DNA from: Pseudomonadota bacterium
GTDB lineage: Bacteria > Pseudomonadota > Gammaproteobacteria > UBA5335
NCBI GenBank assembly: GCA_021767745.1
Contig: JAASSS010000006.1
Span: 1 to 34,611, forward strand
Length of the DNA: 34,611 nt
Reading direction: 5' to 3'
The position numbers and the translations under genes are program-made. The notes beneath the pieces were generated by a model. It worked only from the letters and a program-made list of their open reading frames with translations, did not search any database and was not told the origin of the DNA. Positions 17,925-27,069 of the stretch are shown one piece after another; the stretch's first letter is position 1; every line of letters begins with the position of its first letter.

Positions 17925-17950
17925 TGGCACTCACTCGGGGGGAGTGCTAA
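17924..17950 (+). promoter_or_regulatory. CIRCE operator (HrcA binding site)
   Basis: TTGGCACTC-N9-GAGTGCTAA matches the CIRCE consensus TTAGCACTC-N9-GAGTGCTAA with a single mismatch in the left arm. It sits directly after the -10 box and 44 nt before groES. In known cases the HrcA repressor binds here and is released on heat stress because it needs GroEL to stay active. hrcA itself is not in this window. Confidence 0.93.
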
Positions 17951-17994
17951 CACCTCCGTGGCCACAACCTGTTCGTTTCTAAGGAGAGACGTCG

Positions 17995-19975
<1,981 letters not shown>

Positions 19976-20000
19976 TCCACCACGCCGTTCCGGCAGATCG

Positions 20001-20031
20001 CAGGCCCCGCTCACGCGGGGCCTGTTTTTTT
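20001..20031 (+). terminator. Rho-independent terminator of groES-groEL
   Basis: A 10-bp stem (CAGGCCCCGC, 20001-20010, with GCGGGGCCTG, 20015-20024), a TCAC loop and a run of seven T (20025-20031). This is the clearest intrinsic terminator in the window. Confidence 0.95.
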
Positions 20032-20117
20032 GTGCCATCCGGCGGCAACGGCGTTGCAATGCGGTCGTCACCGGTGCCCACTAGGCTGCCGGCAACCTCG
20101 GAGCCCGGATCCTCGTC

Positions 20118-22448
20118 ATGCAGTCACGCCACGCTTCCGCTCTCGCCGGCCTTGTGCTGCTGACCGGCGTTCCCGTCGCCGGCGCCGTGATCATCAACGA
20201 GGCACTGGTCAGCATGACCGGGGTCGACGATGCCGAATACATCGAGCTGTTCGGCGCGCCCGACACCGCGCTCGCCGGGCTCTCGATCATCGGCGTGGAG
20301 GGCGATGCGGGCAGCGGGCCGGGCGGCATCGACTTCCGCTACGACTTTCCGGCCGGTGCCGTGCTGGGCCCAAACGGCTTCCTGCTGCTCGGCAACCCGA
20401 CGGGCCTGGCGCGCGCCTACGCGGTGACGCCGGATCTCGCGATCGGCGCCAACAGCCTGGAGAACAGCAGCGTGACGCTGGCGCTGGTGCAGACCGCGAG
20501 CCTGACCGGGGGCAGTGTGAGCGGCGGTGAGGTCGTGCTCGACGCCTTCGGCCTGACCGACGGTGATGCGGGTGACATCTTCTTCTTCGCCGCGCCGGTG
20601 ATCGGGCCGGACGGCAGCTTCTTTCCCGCCGGTGCGCGCCGCCTTGCCGACGGGCTCGATACCGACACACCAGCCGATTTCGTCTTCGCCGACTTCAACC
20701 TGGGCCCGGCCAATACGCCGGTATCCGGCGGCACCGGCGCGGGTGGCGAGTCCGTGCCCATCTACGAAATCCAGGGCGCCGGCGTGCGCGCCGCGCTTGC
20801 GGGCGAGACCATCACGACCACCGGCGTGGTCACCGCGCTGGCCGGGCGCGACTTCTGGCTGCAGGACCCGCAGGGCGATGCGGATCCCCAGACCTCCGAC
20901 GGTATCCTCGTCGATCTGCCCGGCAACTCGTCACTTCCGGCCGTCGCCGTCGGCGATGCCGTCGAGCTGACCGCGGTGGTCGACGAGCAGCAGTTCGGCG
21001 ACGCGCTGCCGCGCACGCGCCTGACCGGCGTATCGGCCCTGACCGTGGTGGCGACCGGCACTCCACTGCCGGCACCGGTAGTGCTGACCGACCTGCCGGA
21101 CGAAAGCCTCGTCGATGGCATCGACTTCTGGGAGCGGCTGGAGGGCATGCGCGTCTCGCTCACCAACGGCGTGGTGGTGGCACCGACCACGCGCTTCGGC
21201 GAATTCGCCGCCATCACACCGGCCGACGCGCGGGCGCTTTCCGGCTACCTGCCCACCCATCACGCGTTGCGGCTGCGCCCGCTGGGCGAGAACGTCGTCG
21301 ACTACAACCCCGAGCGAATCCTGATCGACGATGCCACCCTGCAGACGCCGCCGCAGGTGGTGCCGGGCGATCGGGTCCGTCAGCTGATCGGCGTGGTGGA
21401 CTACACCTTCGGCAACTACAAGCTGCAGCCGACGAGCCTCGAGCTCGACATCGCGCCGGTGCCTACGGCGCCGGTGAGCGAACGCGGCCCCGCCGGGCGC
21501 GACGCGACGCGCATCACCAGCTGGAACGTCGAGAACCTGTTCGACCTGCAGGATGCGCCGGGCAAGGACGATGGCTCCAGTACGCCCAGCGCTGCGGCGC
21601 TGGAGACTCAGCTCGCCAAGCTGGCACTCGCGCTGCGCATCGAGCTCGAACTGCCGGCCGTGCTCATCGTGCAGGAGGTGGAGAACACGGCCATCCTCCA
21701 GACGCTGGGTGATCGAGTGAACGCCGCCGCCGGCACCGCCTACACCGCCACCTCGTTCGAGACCAGCGATGGGCGCGGCATCGAGGTCGGCTTCCTGTGG
21801 GACGCCGATCGGATCGAGTTGCTGGAAGCGTTCCAGCTCGCCGGCCCGGCAGTGAGTGCCGCCTTCGGGCCGCAGAGCGCGAGCCCGGGCCGAGAGCCGC
21901 TGGTTGGCCGCTTCCGGATCGGCGGTGCCGAGGTGACGATCATCGGCAACCACTTCAAGAGCAAGGGCGGCGATGGGGCGCTGTTCGGCGCGACACAGCC
22001 GCCGGTCCGGGTGACCGAGGAGCAGCGCAAGGCGCAGGCACGGGCGGTGCGCGACTACGTCGACCAGCGGCTGGCCAGCGATCCGGCCGCGCTGCTGATG
22101 GTGGCGGGCGATCTGAACGATTTCCAGTTCGGCGAGCCGGGCGAGGGCGGGGATCATCCGGTAGCGATTCTGGAAGGCACCGGGCGGGCCGACATCCCCC
22201 TCTACAATCTCGTGCGGCTGGAGCGCCCTGACCAGCGCTACACCTTCGTCTTCGACGGCAACAGCCAGGTGCTCGATCACATGCTGGTCAGTCCGGCGCT
22301 GCTCAAGCGGTTGCGCGGGGTGGACATCCTGCATTTCAACGCCGGCTGGCCGGATGCGCTGGGTGATCTGGCCGACACTCCGCTGCGCGCCGCCGATCAC
22401 GATGCCGTCGAGGGCCGCTTTCACCTGGGTCCCTCGCACCGCCGCTAG
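20118..22448 (+). CDS. Secreted lamin-tail / endonuclease-exonuclease-phosphatase protein (ExeM/NucH-like)
   Basis: A 776-aa extracellular nuclease-like protein. A signal peptide (about 1-23, ending VAGA) is followed by a lamin-tail domain (about 24-170, AVIINEALVSMTG, DDAEYIELFG). An OB-fold-like region at about 215-330 has TTTGVVTALAGRDFWLQD, the form seen in ExeM-type nucleases. The C-terminal endonuclease/exonuclease/phosphatase domain starts near 465 (RITSWNVENLFDL), with QEVEN, NHFKSKGGD (about 610), the catalytic AGDLNDF (about 662) and the closing ADHDAVEGRF (about 760). The key metal-binding Glu, Asp-Asn and Asp-His residues appear intact, so an active enzyme is expected, probably degrading extracellular DNA. 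No PEP-CTERM or LPXTG-like tail is seen. It stands alone behind the groEL terminator; its promoter is not obvious. Confidence 0.88.
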   Translation: MQSRHASALAGLVLLTGVPVAGAVIINEALVSMTGVDDAEYIELFGAPDTALAGLSIIGVEGDAGSGPGGIDFRYDFPAGAVLGPNGFLLLGNPTGLARAYAVTPDLAIGANSLENSSVTLALVQTASLTGGSVSGGEVVLDAFGLTDGDAGDIFFFAAPVIGPDGSFFPAGARRLADGLDTDTPADFVFADFNLGPANTPVSGGTGAGGESVPIYEIQGAGVRAALAGETITTTGVVTALAGRDFWLQDPQGDADPQTSDGILVDLPGNSSLPAVAVGDAVELTAVVDEQQFGDALPRTRLTGVSALTVVATGTPLPAPVVLTDLPDESLVDGIDFWERLEGMRVSLTNGVVVAPTTRFGEFAAITPADARALSGYLPTHHALRLRPLGENVVDYNPERILIDDATLQTPPQVVPGDRVRQLIGVVDYTFGNYKLQPTSLELDIAPVPTAPVSERGPAGRDATRITSWNVENLFDLQDAPGKDDGSSTPSAAALETQLAKLALALRIELELPAVLIVQEVENTAILQTLGDRVNAAAGTAYTATSFETSDGRGIEVGFLWDADRIELLEAFQLAGPAVSAAFGPQSASPGREPLVGRFRIGGAEVTIIGNHFKSKGGDGALFGATQPPVRVTEEQRKAQARAVRDYVDQRLASDPAALLMVAGDLNDFQFGEPGEGGDHPVAILEGTGRADIPLYNLVRLERPDQRYTFVFDGNSQVLDHMLVSPALLKRLRGVDILHFNAGWPDALGDLADTPLRAADHDAVEGRFHLGPSHRR

Positions 22449-22464
22449 CGCACCCCGGGTGGAA

Positions 22465-22493
22465 CGCCTCGCGAGCCATGACACCGCGAGGCG
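22465..22493. terminator. Hairpin between convergent nuclease and Bax-like genes
   Basis: CGCCTCGCG (22465-22473) and CGCGAGGCG (22485-22493) form a 9-bp GC stem with an 11-nt loop, filling most of the 45-bp convergent gap. There is no T-tract on either side, so it may act as a Rho-assisted or mRNA-protecting structure rather than an intrinsic terminator. Confidence 0.45.
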
Positions 22494-23366
22494 CTATGGA
22501 GCCGTCAGCGCCTCCGGACAGCCGGGCCAGTGGTGGGTGCGGCAGCTGGCGATCGCGTCCAGATGATTGAGCTGGCGGGTACGAATCACGCTTTCGATCT
22601 CCGCCGTCGGGTGTGGGTCGAAGGCGTGAGGCGGCAGCGCGGCAAGCAGCGCCAGCCCCGCAAGCGGCTGCCGTGCCCGCCGCCGTTCGGCACGCGCCTG
22701 CCGGAAGGCCAGATAGGCCGGGTGGGTGTTGTAGCGGTGCAGTTCGCCGGCCACCGCCTCCGCCGCACTGCCAAATCGCTGCCAGCGGTAGTGGCGCCCG
22801 GCCGGGCGGGTCGGCGGCAGGGCGCCGCAGTCCGGCGTGTGGCACAGCCGGCGGAACAGATTGTGCAGCGCCAGCATTTGCTCGTGATGGCCCCAGCGCG
22901 TTACCAGCGCCGCATGCGCGAGCGGCAGGGAAGGTGGCACCACGTCCACCCGTGCGGCGAGGCGCCGAAAGCTGCCCTGCGACTGCCAGTCCTGCGGTGG
23001 CAGCCGGTACCGGCTCGCCAGGCCCGCCAGCCAGTCGAGTTCGGCCGGCGTCAGCGGCTGGCGCGTGCGTAGGCGTTCGAGCCGGCGCCGATCGGCGAGG
23101 ATCGCGGCGTTGTGGTGCTCGAGCGGCGCGTGCACGAACTGCAGTAGCTGCTCGCGGCGGCGCCGTTCGGAGGTGAAGGCCGCCCAGTCGATCGAGTCAG
23201 GTGGCGGGGCCGCTGCGCGCAGTGCCGCCGGCATCACGGCCGGTGCCGGCAGTCGCGCCGATGCCGGCCGGTCCAGCACCTGCCAGACCAGCGCGACGAC
23301 GGGCAGGGCAAGCAGCAGCAGGCTGAGGCGCGCGAGCCAGACCGGCTCGGGGGCGCCAGTGCTCAT
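22494..23366 (-). CDS. Bax-like glucosaminidase-domain protein lacking the catalytic glutamate
   Basis: A 290-aa protein with an N-terminal membrane anchor (about 11-30) and an extracytoplasmic Bax/GH73-type domain (about 115-270). Recognisable parts are VVPPSLPLAHAALVTRWG, HNLFRRLCHTPDCGALP, the HRYNTHPAYLAFRQAR segment and LAGLALLAALPP. In active GH73 enzymes the first motif reads like AQAALESGWG with a catalytic Glu; here that position is Val155 and the neighbours are also changed. The fold is therefore conserved but hydrolysis is doubtful. The ATG at 23366 overlaps the hydrolase stop (ATGA); the longer open frame to 23483 lies inside that gene. It is the last gene of the exporter operon. 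It may bind peptidoglycan without cutting it. Confidence 0.75.
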   Translation of the reverse strand: MSTGAPEPVWLARLSLLLLALPVVALVWQVLDRPASARLPAPAVMPAALRAAAPPPDSIDWAAFTSERRRREQLLQFVHAPLEHHNAAILADRRRLERLRTRQPLTPAELDWLAGLASRYRLPPQDWQSQGSFRRLAARVDVVPPSLPLAHAALVTRWGHHEQMLALHNLFRRLCHTPDCGALPPTRPAGRHYRWQRFGSAAEAVAGELHRYNTHPAYLAFRQARAERRRARQPLAGLALLAALPPHAFDPHPTAEIESVIRTRQLNHLDAIASCRTHHWPGCPEALTAP

Positions 23367-24331
23367 TGCCCGGGGGCCGTGACGATCTGCCGGGGCAGGG
23401 CTGTGTCCAGGAAGGCGGTGATGCTGTCGGCCACCAGCGCCGGCCGCTCCAGTTGCATGAAATGCCCGCACGGGCCGAACCACTGCTGGCGGCTGGCCGG
23501 ATGTGGGCAGTCGCGGCGGGCGCCGACGAACATGCCGGGACCGATGCAGCCGTCCCCGCTGCCGGCGAGCACCAACACCGGCTGCTCGATCCGGCCGAGC
23601 AGCAGGCGCAGGGTACGGGCCCAGCGGCGCGGGCCGCTATGGGCGGGATTGAGCAGGCTGCGGTAGTAGCCGATCGCCTGCTCGAGGGTCGGCGCCGGCG
23701 ACAGCAGCCGTTGCGCCGCCACCCGGGCGGGCTCCTCGCGCGGCAGCATCGGCGACCAGCGCCGCCAGAGGCGGGCGAGGTAGCGCAGACGGCGGCGCTG
23801 CAGCCAGCCGACGATGCCGGGCAGCTGCAGATAGAGCATGTAGCGCGAGCGCCAGAGCTGGGCGGGCGTCAGATGCCGCAGGAAGGTGCGGATCGGCGGT
23901 ACTGCCGCCAGCACTGCCGCCTCGATGCGGCATGCCGGCCGCGGTGTGTGGCGCTGGCGAGCCAGCAGCAGCTGGGCGAGGATCGACCCCCAGTCGTGGC
24001 CGACCAGCACCACCGGCTCCGGCGCTGCCACGGCTGCCAGCCACTGCTCCAGCTGCCCGGCGGCGGCCAGCAAGTCGCTCGGCGGCGGTAGCGTCGATTC
24101 GCCGTAGCCGGGCAGGTACGGCGCCAGGACCCGATAGCCGGCGGCTGCCAGGCGCGGCGCCAGAGCGGCGAAGCTGGCTGGGGAGTCGGGGAAGCCATGG
24201 AGCAGGACCAGCGTCGGCCCCTCGCCCCAGGCGTGATGGGCCATGCTGCCCTCGGGCAGGGCGGTCCGCTGGATCGGCGGTAGCGAGGATGGCACGAGGC
24301 CGGGCGCCTGGCCCTCGGCCTCAGCAGTCAC
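23363..24331 (-). CDS. Alpha/beta-hydrolase, epoxide hydrolase / haloalkane dehalogenase type
   Basis: A 322-aa alpha/beta-hydrolase. The oxyanion-hole motif HGFP is at 45-48, the nucleophile elbow GHDWGS has Asp113, the acid is probably Asp260 (SGDGCIGP) and the base His290 (CGHFM). An aspartate nucleophile with HGFP marks the epoxide hydrolase/dehalogenase branch rather than serine esterases. The cap domain (about 150-230) carries several tyrosines (SRYMLYLQLPG) that could activate an epoxide. No signal peptide is seen. The start at 24331 overlaps DUF3617 by 11 nt; Met30 is an alternative. Its substrate is unknown. It lies between the DUF3617 and Bax-like genes in a coupled operon. Confidence 0.85.
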   Translation of the reverse strand: MTAEAEGQAPGLVPSSLPPIQRTALPEGSMAHHAWGEGPTLVLLHGFPDSPASFAALAPRLAAAGYRVLAPYLPGYGESTLPPPSDLLAAAGQLEQWLAAVAAPEPVVLVGHDWGSILAQLLLARQRHTPRPACRIEAAVLAAVPPIRTFLRHLTPAQLWRSRYMLYLQLPGIVGWLQRRRLRYLARLWRRWSPMLPREEPARVAAQRLLSPAPTLEQAIGYYRSLLNPAHSGPRRWARTLRLLLGRIEQPVLVLAGSGDGCIGPGMFVGARRDCPHPASRQQWFGPCGHFMQLERPALVADSITAFLDTALPRQIVTAPGQ

Positions 24332-24743
24332 CGATGCGCTTGCCCTCGGACGTCACCGTCATGGTGACTGGCATGGGGCCGCTGGCCTGCATCGTCATCT
24401 CGCTGCTTGCTGTGTTCCCACGCACGATCACATGGCCGACGGTGTCCATCTCCATGCCTTGGCTGGCGCACTTGGCCTGCCAGTCCAGCCGGTCGCCCTG
24501 CCGGCTGGACTCGAGCATGCTGCACTCGAGCCCCTGCGTCATCTGCGCTGGATTGAACGACTCGTCGGGTGCCACGCACTGCTCCTGGGTCTGCTGACGA
24601 TTGAGCATCGGCAGCGAGCTTTCGATCGTAGTCTGAATCCGCCACAGTCCGGCGGGCAACGGCATTTCGTCGGCCACGGCCGGGGTGAGGGCGATCAGCA
24701 GCAGGCCGGCGCAGGCCGGCAGATATCTCGACGGTTGGCGCAT
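24321..24743 (-). CDS. DUF3617 family periplasmic protein
   Basis: A 140-aa exported protein. The signal peptide is 1 to about 24 (LLLIALTPAVADE). The body begins LPAGLWRIQTTIE, typical of DUF3617, and has conserved cysteines in EQCVAPDES, GLECSML, QAKCASQG and the C-terminal KRIGDC, suggesting two disulfides. Its many Met residues in the C-terminal strand region (SSEMTMQASGPMPVTMTV) are notable and normal for the family. Function is unknown. It is located 26 nt after the sulfotransferase stop and overlaps the hydrolase start, so it is part of the same transcript. Confidence 0.82.
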   Translation of the reverse strand: MRQPSRYLPACAGLLLIALTPAVADEMPLPAGLWRIQTTIESSLPMLNRQQTQEQCVAPDESFNPAQMTQGLECSMLESSRQGDRLDWQAKCASQGMEMDTVGHVIVRGNTASSEMTMQASGPMPVTMTVTSEGKRIGDC

Positions 24744-24769
24744 GGATGTCTCGCGTCAGGATGATGAGT

Positions 24770-25906
24770 TCAGCCGGCTGCGGCAACCGCTCGAGCAGGT
24801 GCCTCGCCTCGGCGCTCGTAACCGAAGGCGTCGAACACCGGTCCGGCGACCTCGTTGACCATCCGGTAGACCTCGGGGTCATCCCGGTGTTTGTTCTTCT
24901 GGTAGTCCTGCTGGGAGGCCAGGTAGCTCTTGAAGTGAGGTTCGGCCTGCGCCCAGCCGGGCAGGCCCAGCGTTTCGTAGATGCGTCGCAGGGTGCCGAG
25001 GCCATCGCGATCCAGCTCATCGTAGCTGACTTCCACCAGTTGGCCGGCCGGGATCTGCGAACGCTCGTCCAGATAGCGCTGCATGATGCGGCCGTAGACG
25101 TAGAGCACGGTGTCGTCGCGCTCGCGCGGCGACAGACGCTGGACGGCGTAGGTGTTCTCCATCTTTTCATACAGATGGCGGGTCGAGCGGAACACCTGGT
25201 AGGGGTCGCGGTGCAGGAAGATGAACTTCGCGCCCGGGTAGAGCCGGGTCAGCAGTGCCACCCGGCCGGTGCTCGGCGGATTCTTCAGCAGGATGGGCTT
25301 GTCGTGCAGCATCGTCGCCTGCTGCAGGATGAACTTGTGCAGCGCCGCATATTCCTCGGCCGCCGCCGGGGCGTTCTCGAACAGCACGGTGCGCTCGAAG
25401 ATCTCGCGGGTGTGGCGCAGGTACATCCAGTGGAAGTACATCGCGGTGTCACTGCGGGAGGCGACCGCGAACTCCTCTTCCTGCGCCATGTCCACGCCCA
25501 CCGGCAGATTGTCCATCGGCCGGCGCATCGTCGGCAGGATGCCGCCCAGCTTCTCCAGCCATCGGGCCAGCACGAACAGGGCACTGCTGCCGGCGGCCTC
25601 GACGTTCGTGATGGAGGCGAAGCGCGGATCCTGATCCATCAGGTAGTGCAGGTGCGTCGTACCGCTGCGCCAGTGGCCGATGATCATCACCGGTGGTTCG
25701 GCGATCTCCACCTGCCGGACCTTGTCGTCGTAGTAGCGTTCTTCCAGATACCGGAGCGGGCCGAGCAGGCGATTCATCACACGTGTGTAGCGCAGGCGCC
25801 AGCGAAGGTCGGGGTCGACCTCGCGGCCGGCGATGACGCCATTGAGCACATCGCGCTTGGCCGAAATGAACGGCGAGGCGATTGGCGGGATTTCCATATC
25901 CAGCAT
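24770..25906 (-). CDS. PAPS-dependent sulfotransferase family protein
   Basis: A 378-aa cytoplasmic sulfotransferase of the Sulfotransfer_3 type. The 5'-phosphosulfate loop MIIGHWRSGTTHLHYLMD is at 74-91, and the 3'-phosphate-binding segment FIFLHRDPYQVFRSTRHLY is at about 228-246. A conserved-looking ILLKNPPS lies between. Such enzymes move sulfate from PAPS to a hydroxyl of a sugar, lipid or small molecule; the acceptor here is unknown. The frame is open to 26125, inside the upstream permease gene. I chose the ATG at 25906 because it clears that gene by 41 nt and leaves the family's N-terminus; Met4 (25897) is also possible. Its by-product PAP is the substrate of CysQ (1-662). Confidence 0.86.
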   Translation of the reverse strand: MLDMEIPPIASPFISAKRDVLNGVIAGREVDPDLRWRLRYTRVMNRLLGPLRYLEERYYDDKVRQVEIAEPPVMIIGHWRSGTTHLHYLMDQDPRFASITNVEAAGSSALFVLARWLEKLGGILPTMRRPMDNLPVGVDMAQEEEFAVASRSDTAMYFHWMYLRHTREIFERTVLFENAPAAAEEYAALHKFILQQATMLHDKPILLKNPPSTGRVALLTRLYPGAKFIFLHRDPYQVFRSTRHLYEKMENTYAVQRLSPRERDDTVLYVYGRIMQRYLDERSQIPAGQLVEVSYDELDRDGLGTLRRIYETLGLPGWAQAEPHFKSYLASQQDYQKNKHRDDPEVYRMVNEVAGPVFDAFGYERRGEAPARAVAAAG

Positions 25907-25947
25907 GATGTTTTCCGCAGGCAGGGTGGGGGGATCAGGGCATCGTT

Positions 25948-27069
25948 CTAGCCAGTCACCGCCAGCGCCCGGCGGAAGCGATACAGGCTGACCGCAAAAA
26001 ATAGCATACCGATGCCGAAGGTCGCGGCGAAGCGCGGCCAGAGCACGTCGATGCCGGCGCCACGGAACAGGATAGCCTGCGCAAAGTGAACGAAGTGTGT
26101 CGAGGGCACGGCCTGCATCACCCACTGCAGCAGCCTCGGCATGCTTTCCAGCGGTGTATTGCCACCGGACAGCAGATTCATCGGCAACACGATGAGGATG
26201 AACAGCAGGCCGAGCTGCGGCATGGAGCGGGCGAGCGTGCCGAGGAAGATGCCGAGCGCGGTGGCGAAGAACAGATACAGCACGACGCCGCCGACGAACA
26301 GTGCCGGCGAGCCGACCAGCGGGACGCCGACCAGCCCTCGGATGACGACTAGCAGCGAGACGATCACGGCCAGCACGATCACCAGTCCGTTGGCCCAGAC
26401 CTTGGCGATCATGATCTCCGCCGGCCGCAGCGGCATCACCAGCAGGTGTTCGATCGTGCCGTGCTCGCGCTCGCGGATCAACGCCGCGCCGCTCAGCAGC
26501 ACCGCCAGCATCGTCACGTTATTGATCAGCGCCATCACCCCGGTGAACCAGCCGCTTTCCAGGGCCGGATTGAAGGCGAAGCGCGTCTCCAGCGCGATCG
26601 GCAGGGGCTGGCGGGGCACCTGCAGGTAGTCGGCCACCTCTGCCGCGATGATGTTCTGGATGTAGTTGGCGCCAAGGCCCGCCTGCATCATCGCCGTGGC
26701 ATCGATGACGATCTGGATCTGCGGCTGGCGGTTCGCGCGCAGGTCCGCCGCCAGTCCCGCCGGCAGCACCACCACGAAGGTGACGCGGGCATGCTCCAGC
26801 GCGTCGTCCAGCTCGGCGAACTCGAGGTAGCGCGCCGGCTTGAACTCCGGTGGCAGAAAGGCCGCCGCGATGCGCCGGCTCAGCACGGAATGATCCTCGT
26901 CCACCACGCCGACCGCGGCATTGTGCAGATCGTGCTGCAGTCCGGTGGCCTGGCTGTACACCGAGAAGGTGAACGAATAGATCACGAACAGCAGCATGAA
27001 GCGGTCGTAGCGGATGCTGCGCAGTTCCTTGAGCCCCAGCCAGAGCACGTTGCGCAGATCCAGCATCAT
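25948..27069 (-). CDS. yhhJ: ABC-2 type transporter permease (YhhJ-like)
   Basis: A 373-aa inner-membrane permease. The N-terminal helix is about 25-42, followed by a large external loop to about 175 (YIQNIIAAEVADYL), then five helices. The conserved region INNVTMLAVLLSGAALIRER, then HGTIEHLLVMPLRPAEI, matches E. coli YhhJ closely, as does RSMPQLGLLFILIVLPMNLL. It overlaps the rbbA-like stop by 1 nt (TGATG). With the preceding HlyD and RbbA-like genes it makes a complete YhiI-RbbA-YhhJ exporter. The substrate is unknown. Confidence 0.92.
   Translation of the reverse strand: MMLDLRNVLWLGLKELRSIRYDRFMLLFVIYSFTFSVYSQATGLQHDLHNAAVGVVDEDHSVLSRRIAAAFLPPEFKPARYLEFAELDDALEHARVTFVVVLPAGLAADLRANRQPQIQIVIDATAMMQAGLGANYIQNIIAAEVADYLQVPRQPLPIALETRFAFNPALESGWFTGVMALINNVTMLAVLLSGAALIREREHGTIEHLLVMPLRPAEIMIAKVWANGLVIVLAVIVSLLVVIRGLVGVPLVGSPALFVGGVVLYLFFATALGIFLGTLARSMPQLGLLFILIVLPMNLLSGGNTPLESMPRLLQWVMQAVPSTHFVHFAQAILFRGAGIDVLWPRFAATFGIGMLFFAVSLYRFRRALAVTG

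Noticed and set aside
20032-20117. Promoter for the secreted nuclease (TTGCAA near 20054)
   Set aside because: No acceptable -10 hexamer at 15-19 bp from it.
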